Of a stretch of 36,322 nt of DNA, positions 24,125-32,649 are shown piece after piece. The position numbers were made by a program, and so were the translations under genes. Source of the DNA: Blautia sp. Marseille-P3087 (GTDB taxonomy: Bacteria > Bacillota > Clostridia > Lachnospirales > Lachnospiraceae); NCBI RefSeq assembly GCF_900120195.1, contig NZ_LT635539.1:2337689-2374010 (forward strand). Reading direction: 5' to 3'. The notes under the pieces were generated by a model. It had not been told where the DNA came from, ran no database searches, and saw only the letters and a program-made list of their open reading frames with translations. Position 1 is the stretch's first letter; each line of letters starts with the position of its first letter.

Positions 24125-24361
24125 ACCGGTCAGAAGACTGGAAAAGAAAAAGATCTCAATGCCAGTGATGGCAGAGTGAACAAAAAAGCCTACGATACTG
24201 ATACAGTCAAGATGGTAACTGTCAACTGGTTTGCCGTAGCAGGTGTGATCCTTGGTGCAATCGTGGCAAACGTGGTAACATGGGGAATCGCTTCTATCAA
24301 CGGTATGGCAGTTGCTGCGGTATGTTATGTGATCGGAGAACTGGTTAATAAAAATAAATAA
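24125..24361 (+). pseudogene. C-terminal remnant of a membrane permease (cytosine-permease-like)
   Basis: The frame continues directly from the pflA stop and is open to 24361. The last 61 codons (from GTG 24176) encode VNWFAVAGVILGAIVANVV, WGIASINGMAVAAVCYVIG and a KNK tail: two membrane helices that look like the end of NCS1-type cytosine permeases, where a GI.P.NG motif starts the last helix. No ribosome binding site precedes the GTG, and the other ten helices are missing. I call it a remnant fused in place after pflA. A genuine small membrane protein translated by coupling is the alternative. Confidence 0.45.
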
Positions 24362-24382
24362 AATGAATCGAGATTTCTCGAC

Positions 24383-24420
24383 AAAAAAAGATTGCCGAAT
24401 TACGACGGTAATCTTTTTTT
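24383..24420 (+). terminator. Rho-independent terminator of the pfl operon
   Basis: A 15-base stem (24383-24397 with 24406-24420, one G-U pair) with an 8-base loop and a T-run of seven that forms the end of the stem. The A-run on the left makes it potentially bidirectional. Confidence 0.85.
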
Positions 24421-24484
24421 GTTGGGAAATATATAGTACAATAAATAGATAAATGTTCGACTTGAATTGAAACGGGGAACTCAA

Positions 24485-25423
24485 ATGGCAAAAAAAAGAA
24501 GAAAACCGAAGATGGAATTCCGATATTACCAGATGTCAGCGGGAAGTCCGATCCTGGCGCTTCTTGGACAGAAATGGGTCCAGAATTACGGGAATGATGT
24601 GGATTATCTTCACTTTCATAATTATCTTGAGATCGGGTACTGTTATGGCGGCAACGGACATATGGTGCTTGGTGAAGAGGAAGAACGTTTCTATGGAGGC
24701 ATCGTTACGGTGATTCCGCCGAACTATCCGCATACAACGAACAGTGATATCGGTACGGTCAGTAAATGGGAATATCTGTTTATAGACGTTGAAGGATTTA
24801 TGAAAAAATTTCTGGATAATCCGGTCAAGGCGGAAAAGGTGATTCAACGTATCTATTCCAGGGCTTTGTTTTTTGAAGAGAAGGAGAATTTATCTATCTC
24901 GAAAAAAATCCGCAAAATCATGGATATTATGAGAGATGGTGAAGAATTTTTTCTGGAGGAGGCGAAGGGAGTGCTTGCAGCACTTCTGGTAGAAATTGCC
25001 AGGTTAAACAGAGATTCAGGAGAGGACAAGGTTGCGGAAGATGCCGGTAAGCTTACCAATATGATCACCCGTGTGTTGGATTATGTGTCATATCATTACA
25101 TGGAGGATATCAAAGTAGAGGATCTGGCGAATATATGTCATATCAGCGAGACGCATTTTCGGAGAGTTTTTACTTCCTACATGAAGATGAGCCCATTGGA
25201 ATATATTAATACCGTACGTGTCTATATGGCATGTGAACTTCTGGAGACTACAGATGCCCCGGTTGCGGATGTTGCTCACAAATGCGGGTTTACGACAAAT
25301 TCGACATTCAACAGAAACTTTAAACATCTGATGGGAGTCACTCCTCTCGAATGGCGGAAACGTCCGGAAAGCTATGAACAGCAACTTCTGCGATTTGACA
25401 TTCATTCAGAAAAAGGATGGTAA
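24485..25423 (+). CDS. AraC-family transcriptional regulator of the galactoside locus
   Basis: 312 residues from the ATG at 24485 (GGGGAA upstream). The N-terminal half is a cupin sensor: FHNYLEIGYCYGGNGHMVLG, then VTVIPPNYPHTTNS. The C-terminal 100 residues are the paired helix-turn-helix: VEDLANICHISETHFRRVF and then VADVAHKCGFTTNSTFNRNF, with the linking PLEYINTVRVYMACELL helix. This class senses a sugar and activates nearby uptake and hydrolase genes. It lies at the head of the transporter and beta-galactosidase locus. Two 16-base direct repeats in front of the transporter promoter are the best candidate sites. A weak -10, TACAAT, is at 24437-24442. Confidence 0.9.
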   Translation: MAKKRRKPKMEFRYYQMSAGSPILALLGQKWVQNYGNDVDYLHFHNYLEIGYCYGGNGHMVLGEEEERFYGGIVTVIPPNYPHTTNSDIGTVSKWEYLFIDVEGFMKKFLDNPVKAEKVIQRIYSRALFFEEKENLSISKKIRKIMDIMRDGEEFFLEEAKGVLAALLVEIARLNRDSGEDKVAEDAGKLTNMITRVLDYVSYHYMEDIKVEDLANICHISETHFRRVFTSYMKMSPLEYINTVRVYMACELLETTDAPVADVAHKCGFTTNSTFNRNFKHLMGVTPLEWRKRPESYEQQLLRFDIHSEKGW

Positions 25424-25446
25424 AAAAACAGAAAGGAACCATTTAT

Positions 25447-25959
25447 ATGTATGACTATAAGATTGTGGAGCAGGTCTCCCGAAAGAAAAAAAGCATGTCC
25501 GGAGTTCTCCGGAAAGTAATGATTTTGTTTGCGGTGATCTTTGTGATCATGGGAATCGCAATATCCCAATCCTTTATGCTGGCAGGATTTCTTCTTGCTG
25601 CACTATATTTTTTGTTTGATATTTTCAGTCAGAAGGATTATGAGTACACCCTGGAAAATGATACACTCAGCATCGACGTGATCTATGGCAAAAAATACCG
25701 CAAGACTGCGCATGTACTGGAATTAAAAAACATGGAAGTAACTGCACCGCACTGGCACGAAAGTGTTGCGAAATACAAGAAAAACGGCGGCACGGAACAG
25801 CTGAAAAAATTTGACTATACCTCTTATGATGATAATATTCCGTACTATACAATGATCATCAAAGAAGATGGACGCAAGATTAAACTGCTTCTGGATCTTA
25901 CAGAAGAGATGCTTCATACGATGAAAACACAGCATCCAGAAAAGGTCTATTTTGCATAA
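25447..25959 (+). CDS. DUF6106-like small membrane protein
   Basis: 170 residues, ATG at 25447 with AAAGGA nine bases upstream. A basic N-terminal segment (RKKKSMSGVLRK) precedes two close membrane helices (about 27-45 and 46-62). The rest is a soluble domain with YEYTLENDTLSIDVIYGKKYRK and a C-terminal TMIIKEDGRKIKLLLDLTEE strand, as in the DUF6106 proteins of Lachnospiraceae, whose function is unknown. It follows the AraC gene by 23 bases and ends at a strong terminator, so it is co-transcribed with the regulator. Confidence 0.7.
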   Translation: MYDYKIVEQVSRKKKSMSGVLRKVMILFAVIFVIMGIAISQSFMLAGFLLAALYFLFDIFSQKDYEYTLENDTLSIDVIYGKKYRKTAHVLELKNMEVTAPHWHESVAKYKKNGGTEQLKKFDYTSYDDNIPYYTMIIKEDGRKIKLLLDLTEEMLHTMKTQHPEKVYFA

Positions 25960-26020
25960 TTTCTTTGAAATTATGTGAAATGTGTACAAAAAAAGAATAA
26001 AAAATTTATGAAATAAGAAC

Positions 26021-26079
26021 AAAGCCCTCTCTTGCCGACAAGGAAAGTATACAGAATGTCGAAAAGAGAGGGCTTTTTT
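26021..26079 (+). terminator. Rho-independent terminator after the AraC-DUF6106 unit
   Basis: A perfect 13-base outer stem (26021-26033 with 26064-26076), an inner GCCGAC/GTCG pairing, and a T-run (26074-26079). The region 25960-26289 holds only this terminator and the control region of the next operon. Confidence 0.85.
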
Positions 26080-26154
26080 CATCAAAATAATATGAAGAAA
26101 AACGACAAAATACGAAAAACAAACAAAAAATACAAAACTAAAGGCTGTTCATAG

Positions 26155-26217
26155 TGCAAAATAGATAAAATGGTTGAAAATGCACATTATATGTGCGGTT
26201 ATGCAAACTATATCAAA
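26155..26217. promoter_or_regulatory. Candidate AraC-type binding sites: 16-base direct repeats flanking a palindrome
   Basis: TGCAAAATAGATAAAA (26155-26170) and TGCAAACTATATCAAA (26202-26217) match at 13 of 16 positions in the same orientation, 47 bases apart. The proximal copy overlaps the place of the -35 box, as in class II activation by AraC proteins. Between them is GCACAT-TAT-ATGTGC (26182-26196), a perfect palindrome and a possible third site. Confidence 0.5.
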
Positions 26218-26225
26218 AAACGAGA

Positions 26226-26234
26226 TGCTATAAT
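26226..26234 (+). promoter_or_regulatory. Promoter of the galactoside transport operon
   Basis: Extended -10 TGC-TATAAT (26226-26234) with no recognisable -35 at the right distance, the expected form of an activator-dependent promoter. The leader of about 50 bases contains AAAGGAGG. Confidence 0.65.
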
Positions 26235-26289
26235 TGGTTCATAAGCAATTCGGAAAAGAGAATACGCTTAATAAAAGGAGGACACATTC

Positions 26290-27579
26290 ATGAAGAAAAA
26301 ATTACTTGCAGTATTACTGACAGGCGTTATGGCAGCGTCTTTTGCAGGAACAGCTACAGTTGTTTCCGCTGATTCCGGAGATGACAATACATTAACCGTA
26401 TGGGCATGGGACCAGAACTTCAATATCAAATCTATGCAGATGGCTGGTGAGCAGTACGCAAAAGATCACGAAGGATTCTCAGTAGATATTATCGAAACAT
26501 CTTCTGATGACTGCCAGACAAAACTTACAACAGCAGCTAACGCTGGTGACTACAGCACACTTCCGGACATCGTTCTGATGCAGGACAACAGCTATCAGAA
26601 ATATCTGAAGAGCTACCCGGATGCTTTCACAGATCTGAAAGATATGGATATCAACTGGGATGATTTCGGAAAACTGAAACAGTCCTACTCTATGGTAGAT
26701 GATACACATTATGGTGTTCCGTTTGATAATGGTGCTGTTATCGCATGCTACCGTACAGATATCCTTGACGAAGCAGGATATACACTGGATGATCTGACAG
26801 ATATCACATGGTCCAAATTTATGGAAATCGGTAAAGATGTTCATGAAAAGACCGGTAAATACCTCCTTACAAGCGAAGCTACAGGCGGCGACACTCTGAT
26901 GATGATGATGCAGTCCTGTGGAGCTAACTTCGTAAATGAAGACGGCGAAGCTTACATCGTTGGAAATGATGTTGCAGAAAAATGCATCAACCTTTATGTA
27001 GACCTCGTTAAAAATGATGTTGTTAAACTTGTAAACAACTGGGATGAATACATCGCAACAATCACAAGCGGTGAGGCAGCCGGTATCGTAAATGGTAACT
27101 GGATCACAGCTACTCTGATGGCTACAGAAGATCAGAAAGGTCTCTGGGAAATCACAACAATGCCTAAGGTTGATGACGTTGACACAGCTACAAACTATGC
27201 TAACAACGGTGGATCTTCCTGGTACATTACATCCAACTGCAAAAATGTAGAACTTGCAGAAGACTTCCTTGCAAGCACATTTGGTTCCAGCACAGACTTC
27301 TATGATGCAATCCTTCCGGCATCAGGTGCAATCTCCTGCTATCTGCCGGCTGGTGAATCTGAAGTTTACAATGAGCCAAACGAATTCTTCAATGGACAGT
27401 CAATCTTCTCAACAATTGTAGAATACTCCTCACATATTCCGGAGTTCACAAAGACACCATATCACTATGAAGCAAGAGAATGTGTCAACACAGCAGTTGT
27501 TAATATCGTAAATGGTACATCTGTAGAAGATGCTCTTCAGGAAGCACAGGATACACTTGCATTCAAGATGACAGAGTAA
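26290..27579 (+). CDS. Extracellular sugar-binding protein of a CUT1 ABC transporter
   Basis: 429 residues, ATG at 26290 behind AAAGGAGG. A signal peptide (about 1-27, ending VVSA) is followed by the family's LTVWAWDQNFNIKS and AGEQYAKDHEGFSVDI regions, a DIVLMQDNSYQKYL strand, and GEAAGIVNGNW as the ligand-binding loop. It belongs to the type 1 solute-binding proteins for oligosaccharides. Galacto-oligosaccharides are likely, from the two beta-galactosidases downstream. Most Firmicute members are lipoproteins; here no Cys is visible in the signal region, so signal peptidase I cleavage and another mode of retention are suggested. A GC-rich hairpin follows the gene, so it is probably made in excess over the permeases. 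Confidence 0.92.
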   Translation: MKKKLLAVLLTGVMAASFAGTATVVSADSGDDNTLTVWAWDQNFNIKSMQMAGEQYAKDHEGFSVDIIETSSDDCQTKLTTAANAGDYSTLPDIVLMQDNSYQKYLKSYPDAFTDLKDMDINWDDFGKLKQSYSMVDDTHYGVPFDNGAVIACYRTDILDEAGYTLDDLTDITWSKFMEIGKDVHEKTGKYLLTSEATGGDTLMMMMQSCGANFVNEDGEAYIVGNDVAEKCINLYVDLVKNDVVKLVNNWDEYIATITSGEAAGIVNGNWITATLMATEDQKGLWEITTMPKVDDVDTATNYANNGGSSWYITSNCKNVELAEDFLASTFGSSTDFYDAILPASGAISCYLPAGESEVYNEPNEFFNGQSIFSTIVEYSSHIPEFTKTPYHYEARECVNTAVVNIVNGTSVEDALQEAQDTLAFKMTE

Positions 27580-27634
27580 TCTGGTCCTGAATATTTAAGT
27601 GAAATCGAATTAAGTAGTAAGTAAAGTGAGCGCG

Positions 27635-27654
27635 GGGGACTGCTTGCAGTCCCC
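27635..27654 (+). terminator. Intercistronic hairpin after the binding-protein gene
   Basis: GGGGACTGC (27635-27643) pairs perfectly with GCAGTCCCC (27646-27654). There is no T-run, so it is more a 3' stabiliser or partial terminator than a full stop. The same arms recur after the GH42 gene. Confidence 0.55.
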
Positions 27655-27689
27655 TGTCTTACGTTGAAGTTTTGAAAGGGGGAGTTCCT

Positions 27690-28589
27690 GTGAATTCCAA
27701 GAAAAAAGGCATGACTCTGGTTGCGAAACAGAGAGCTGCAGGCTGGTTATTCCTTGCACCTGCGTCTATCATGATCGCAGTTATGAGCTTTTATCCGATG
27801 ATTCGTGCGTTCATCATTTCTTTACAGACGGGCGCTGGCGCAAATATGAGATTTGCAGAGCCAATTTTCAGTAACTACAAACGTATTATGGCAGATAAAG
27901 TATTTCAGCAGTCTATTGCAAATACTTTCCTTTACCTGATCATTCAGGTGCCGATCATGCTTGTGCTTGCGATTCTTCTGGCACAGCTTCTGAACAACAA
28001 AGACCTGAAATTCAGAGGATTTTTCCGTACATGTGTATTCCTTCCATGTGCAACATCTCTGGTTTCCTACTCACTGATTTTCCGTTCCATGTTTGCTACA
28101 GACGGTCTTATCAACAGTATTCTGATCAAACTTGGAATCTTATCAACCGGCTATAACTTCCTCGGTAATTCAACCAGTGCAAAGATCGTAATCATCCTGG
28201 CGCTGATCTGGAGATGGACAGGATACAACATGGTATTCTATCTGGCAGGTCTTCAGAATATTGAATATTCCGTATATGAGGCAGCAAAGATCGACGGTGC
28301 CAACGGCTGGAAGACATTCTGGAAGATCACTGTTCCGCTTCTGAAACCGACAATTATCATGACTTTCATCATGTCAATCAATGGTACACTGCAGTTGTTC
28401 GATGAGTCTGTCAACCTGACAAAAGGTGGACCGGCAAACTCCACAATCACAATGTCCCACTATATTTACAACACATGCTTTATTAACGTACCGAACTTTG
28501 GATATGCATCAGCAATGTCATTTATCATATTTATCATGGTAGCTGTACTTGCATTTATCAACTTGAAAGTAGGTGATACACGTGACTAA
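27690..28589 (+). CDS. CUT1 ABC transporter permease (MalF-like)
   Basis: 299 residues with a GTG start at 27690, seven bases after AAAGGGGGA. Six membrane helices are visible, and the cytoplasmic EAA loop is YEAAKIDGANGWKTFWKITV, where the shared ATPase docks. It forms the channel with the next permease. The stop overlaps the start of that gene. No ATPase gene is present in the locus, as is usual in Firmicutes where one MsmX/MsmK-type ATPase serves several sugar transporters. Confidence 0.93.
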   Translation: MNSKKKGMTLVAKQRAAGWLFLAPASIMIAVMSFYPMIRAFIISLQTGAGANMRFAEPIFSNYKRIMADKVFQQSIANTFLYLIIQVPIMLVLAILLAQLLNNKDLKFRGFFRTCVFLPCATSLVSYSLIFRSMFATDGLINSILIKLGILSTGYNFLGNSTSAKIVIILALIWRWTGYNMVFYLAGLQNIEYSVYEAAKIDGANGWKTFWKITVPLLKPTIIMTFIMSINGTLQLFDESVNLTKGGPANSTITMSHYIYNTCFINVPNFGYASAMSFIIFIMVAVLAFINLKVGDTRD

Positions 28590-29409
28590 GAAAAACAAAT
28601 CAGCCATTCAGAGAAGATTGATTCCTACATATATTTTTCTGATCATCGTGTCATTTATTTCGGTATTTCCGTTATACTGGATGATCTCAGCCGCAACTAA
28701 TACATCAACAGATGTATCCCGTGGACGAATTATTCCGGGAAGTCATTTTGTGGAAAACTTCAATAATCTGACAGCACAGCAGCCACTTTGGAGAGCACTT
28801 GGAAACTCTTTCTTCTATGCGATCCTTACTACAGTGATCTGTCTGCTTATCTGTTCTATCGCAGGATATGGATTTGAAGTATACCATGACAAAGGAAAAG
28901 ACAGACTGTTTTCTATTTTGCTGCTTGCTATGATGGTTCCGCAGGTTGCAACTATGGTTCCGTTATTCAAGATGTTCTCCAAAGCAGGACTCCTGAATAC
29001 AGCAATTGGTTTTATTCTTCCGATTATTTCTACACCGTTTATGATCATGATGTTCCGTCAGAACGCAAGATCTTTCCCTGTGGATATTATCGAAGCAGCT
29101 CGTATTGATGGACTGAGTGAAGTAAGAATCTTCTTCCAGATGTTCGTTCCTACTATGAAATCCACATATGCAGCTGCAGCAGTTATTACCTTTATGAATG
29201 CATGGAACTCTTACCTGTGGCCGAAGGTAATTATGACTGATAACAAAGCGATGACAATGCCAATGTTGATCGCCAACCTGATCACCGGTTATGTAACAGA
29301 TTATGGTATGCTGATGTGCGGCGTATTATTCTGTTCCATCCCGACAATGGTTGTATTCTTCGTACTGCAGAAACAGTTCGCAGAAGGTATTACCGGAGCG
29401 GTTAAATAA
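28582..29409 (+). CDS. CUT1 ABC transporter permease (MalG-like)
   Basis: 275 residues from a GTG at 28582 (an in-frame GTG at 28573 is possible but too close to the AAAGTAGG site). It overlaps the end of the preceding gene by 8 bases. Six membrane helices are seen and the EAA loop is IIEAARIDGLSEVRIFFQMF. The N-terminal PLYWMISAATNTSTDVSRG is the typical start of the periplasmic-side segment of MalG proteins. It pairs with the MalF-like permease for galactoside uptake. A large terminator-like hairpin separates it from lacZ. Confidence 0.93.
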   Translation: MTKKNKSAIQRRLIPTYIFLIIVSFISVFPLYWMISAATNTSTDVSRGRIIPGSHFVENFNNLTAQQPLWRALGNSFFYAILTTVICLLICSIAGYGFEVYHDKGKDRLFSILLLAMMVPQVATMVPLFKMFSKAGLLNTAIGFILPIISTPFMIMMFRQNARSFPVDIIEAARIDGLSEVRIFFQMFVPTMKSTYAAAAVITFMNAWNSYLWPKVIMTDNKAMTMPMLIANLITGYVTDYGMLMCGVLFCSIPTMVVFFVLQKQFAEGITGAVK

Positions 29410-29491
29410 ATCAGCGGATTTCGAATGTTTGCAGAATTACCGGAATTGCGAAGCAATGAAGTAATTCGAGGAGTATTATAACAACGAAATT

Positions 29492-29565
29492 AAAAAAGGA
29501 TGCTGTGTGGTCCAGTGGGTATATTGCATAATATGTCCCGTACAGATTATGCAGCATCCTTTTTT
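29492..29565. terminator. Long hairpin between the transporter genes and lacZ
   Basis: Perfect 14-base arms (29492-29505 and 29552-29565) with A-run and T-run ends enclose 46 bases that contain a further 6-base stem (29527-29532 with 29546-29551). It can act as a bidirectional terminator, so lacZ expression would be lower than that of the transporter or controlled by read-through. Confidence 0.7.
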
Positions 29566-29593
29566 GGCAAAATCTAACAACAGGAGGATAAGA

Positions 29594-32500
29594 ATGAAAA
29601 CTTTTGATTATTCTTTAGTAAAAGATCCGCAGTATTTCAAAGACGGAAGAATGGATGCACATTCTGACCATACATATTACAGAGATGGGGAGGAAGTTCA
29701 GGAAAAAGAAACTTCCTTCCGTTATGATCTCAACGGAATCTGGAAATTCCACTATGCCCGTAACTATGGAAGTGTGATTCCGGGATTTGAAAAAACAGAA
29801 TATTGCTGCAAAGACTGGGATGATATCCGTGTACCTGCACATATCCAGATGGAAGGATATGATGTACCGCAGTATGCCAACGTACAGTATCCGTGGGAAG
29901 GTCATGAGGACATTCATCCGGGTGAGATTCCGGAGCATTTTAATCCGGTTGCAAGCTATGTAAAATACTTTGAAGTGCCGGAGGAAATGCAGGGAAAACG
30001 TCTTTTTATCTCCTTCCAGGGAGCAGAGAGCGGCATTGCATTATGGCTCAACGGACATTTTGTCGGATACAGTGAGGACTCCTTTACACCGTCAGAATTT
30101 GAACTGACCGAGTATGTAAAAGAAGGTGAAAACAAACTTGCAGCACAGGTATTCAAATGGACAGCAAGCAGCTGGTGCGAAGATCAGGACTTCTTCCGTT
30201 TCTCCGGAATCTACAGAGATGTTTATCTTTATACAGTACCGGAAGCCCATGTTTATGACCTTCAGATCCGTGCAATTCCGGATGAAACTTTAAGTGCAGC
30301 AGCACTTGAGATCAGAACAAATACATGGGGTAAAGGTGAAGTAAAAATTACACTTTCTAAAGATGGAGAGACTGTAATTGAAGACAAAAAAGCACTGGAT
30401 GGCGAAGAAATCTACGCATGGAAAGTAGAAAATCCGGTACTCTGGAGTGCAGAAGATCCACAGCTTTATGATCTGACAATGGAGATATATAACGAGTCCG
30501 GTGAACTTCAGGAAGTGATTCCACAGAAAGTTGGCTTCAGACGATTCGAGATGAAAGACGGCATTATGACACTGAACGGAAAACGTATCGTATTCAAGGG
30601 CGTCAACCGTCATGAATTCAGCTCAGTAAGCGGAAGACATGTGTCCGAAGAAGAGCTTCGCAAAGATCTTAAGATCATGAAACAGAACAATATCAACGCG
30701 ATCCGTACCTGTCATTATCCGGATGCATCTTTGATCTATGAACTCTGCGATGAGTACGGAATCTATATGATCGATGAGACAAATCTGGAATCTCACGGTT
30801 CCTGGGATATCGCAGAGTTTACAAAAGACTACACTTACGTTGTGCCGCACGATAAACCAGAATGGCTGGATATGATGCTTGACCGTGCAAACTCCATGTA
30901 TCAGAGAGACAAGAATCATGCGGCAATCCTTATCTGGTCCTGTGGAAATGAGTCCTTCGGAGGAAAGGATATCTTTGAAATGTCACAGTTCTTCCATAAG
31001 GCAGACCCGACCCGTCTGGTTCACTATGAAGGAGTCTGCCATGATCGCAGATACAATGACACCAGTGACATGGAAAGCCAGATGTATCCGTCTGTAGAAG
31101 CAATCAAAGAGTTCCTTGCAAAGGACGATTCCAAACCGTTTGTCTGCTGTGAATATACACATGCAATGGGAAATTCCTGCGGTGCAATGCACAAATATAC
31201 AGATCTGACAGATACAGAGCCGAAGTATCAGGGAGGATTTATCTGGGACTATATTGACCAGTCTATCTACAAAAAAGACCGTTACGGAAAAGAATTCCAG
31301 GCATACGGCGGTGACTTCGGAGAACGTCCGACAGACTATAATTTCAGCGGAAATGGTATTGCATATGGTGGAAACAGAGATGCTTCTCCGAAGATGCAGG
31401 AAGTGAAATTTAATTACCAGAACATCACTGCAGAAGTCAGCGCAGACAGCGTAAAAGTCATCAACAAGAACCTGTTTGTAAATACAGATATTTTTGACTG
31501 CAAGGTTACGGTTGCGAAGGATGGTAAAGTGATCCGTAAAGCGTCTCTTGCGACAGCAGTTGCTCCGTTAAGTGAAGAAGTTTATGCACTTCCTCTTGCA
31601 AAAGAAGAGAAACCAGGCGAATATGCAGTAACCGTTTCATTCCATCTGAAAGAGGATAAAGTGTGGGCAAAAGCAGGACATGAAGTTGCTTTCGGACAGT
31701 ATGTATACAAGGTAGAAGTACCGAAAAAGGCATGCCCTGAAGGGGTGGAAGTGATTCGCAGCACACACAATATCGGTGTCAGAGGTGCCCATTTTGAAGT
31801 GCTTTTCTCCGTACTAAATGGTGGACTGACATCTTATAAATATGCCGGAAAAGAGATGATCGAGGCGATTCCGAAACCAAATTTCTGGCGTGCACCAACT
31901 GACAACGACTGTGGAAATCTTATGGGAATGCGCTATGGTCAGTGGAAAATTGCCAGCATGTACTTAAGTCACAAGGACTTTCGGCAGGGACCGTATGGTT
32001 CGGGAAATGTACCGGAAGTAGAAGTGAATGAGAAGACTGTAAAAGTAACTTATACATACCTTATGCCGACTACACCGACCAGTGAATGCAAACTTTCCTA
32101 CGAAGTGTTCGGAGATGGAAGAGTAAAAACAACGCTTATTTATGAGCCGGTTAAAGAACTCGGAGATATGCCGGAATTTGGTGTAATCTTCAAATTTAAT
32201 GCAGATTACGACCGCGTAGAATGGTATGGACTTGGTAAGACAGAAACCTATTCTGACCGTAAAAAAGGTGCAAAACTTGGTATCTATGCAAACAAAGTTG
32301 CAGATAACATGGCAAGATATATGGTTCCGCAGGAATGTGGTGCAAAAGAAGAAGTTCGCTGGGCAAAAGTAACTGACCGTAAGGGTAGAGGAATGCTCTT
32401 TGAGATGGATGAAAACAACGGACCGATGATGTTTTCCGCACTTCCATATACTCCACATGAGATGGAAAATGCAATGCACCCATACGAACTTCCAGAGGTT

Positions 32501-32638
32501 CATTACACCGTTGTACGTGCTGCAAAAGGTCAGATGGGAATCGGCGGTGACGACAGCTGGGGAGCTCGTACACATGAAGAATATTTGCTGAAGACCGACA
32601 AAAAAATGGAATTTTCTTTTGTATTTAAAGGACTTTAA
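29594..32638 (+). CDS. lacZ: GH2 beta-galactosidase
   Basis: 1014 residues from the ATG at 29594 after CAGGAGGATA; the frame is open upstream to 29507 but that lies inside the hairpin. Domain order is that of LacZ: sugar-binding jelly roll (about 45-215), two immunoglobulin-like domains, TIM barrel with the acid/base Glu453 (IWSCGNESFGG) and nucleophile Glu520 (FVCCEYTHAMGNS), and the C-terminal beta-sandwich (small chain) after about residue 730 (NFWRAPTDNDCGN). It hydrolyses terminal beta-galactosides such as lactose or short galacto-oligosaccharides. There is no signal peptide, so it acts on imported sugars in the cytoplasm. Confidence 0.96.
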   Translation: MKTFDYSLVKDPQYFKDGRMDAHSDHTYYRDGEEVQEKETSFRYDLNGIWKFHYARNYGSVIPGFEKTEYCCKDWDDIRVPAHIQMEGYDVPQYANVQYPWEGHEDIHPGEIPEHFNPVASYVKYFEVPEEMQGKRLFISFQGAESGIALWLNGHFVGYSEDSFTPSEFELTEYVKEGENKLAAQVFKWTASSWCEDQDFFRFSGIYRDVYLYTVPEAHVYDLQIRAIPDETLSAAALEIRTNTWGKGEVKITLSKDGETVIEDKKALDGEEIYAWKVENPVLWSAEDPQLYDLTMEIYNESGELQEVIPQKVGFRRFEMKDGIMTLNGKRIVFKGVNRHEFSSVSGRHVSEEELRKDLKIMKQNNINAIRTCHYPDASLIYELCDEYGIYMIDETNLESHGSWDIAEFTKDYTYVVPHDKPEWLDMMLDRANSMYQRDKNHAAILIWSCGNESFGGKDIFEMSQFFHKADPTRLVHYEGVCHDRRYNDTSDMESQMYPSVEAIKEFLAKDDSKPFVCCEYTHAMGNSCGAMHKYTDLTDTEPKYQGGFIWDYIDQSIYKKDRYGKEFQAYGGDFGERPTDYNFSGNGIAYGGNRDASPKMQEVKFNYQNITAEVSADSVKVINKNLFVNTDIFDCKVTVAKDGKVIRKASLATAVAPLSEEVYALPLAKEEKPGEYAVTVSFHLKEDKVWAKAGHEVAFGQYVYKVEVPKKACPEGVEVIRSTHNIGVRGAHFEVLFSVLNGGLTSYKYAGKEMIEAIPKPNFWRAPTDNDCGNLMGMRYGQWKIASMYLSHKDFRQGPYGSGNVPEVEVNEKTVKVTYTYLMPTTPTSECKLSYEVFGDGRVKTTLIYEPVKELGDMPEFGVIFKFNADYDRVEWYGLGKTETYSDRKKGAKLGIYANKVADNMARYMVPQECGAKEEVRWAKVTDRKGRGMLFEMDENNGPMMFSALPYTPHEMENAMHPYELPEVHYTVVRAAKGQMGIGGDDSWGARTHEEYLLKTDKKMEFSFVFKGL

Positions 32639-32649
32639 GAGGAGAAAAA

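Noticed and set aside
29507..29593. Upstream start of lacZ giving 29 extra residues
   Set aside because: The extra codons are inside a terminator hairpin and do not match the LacZ N-terminus; the ATG at 29594 follows AGGAGG.
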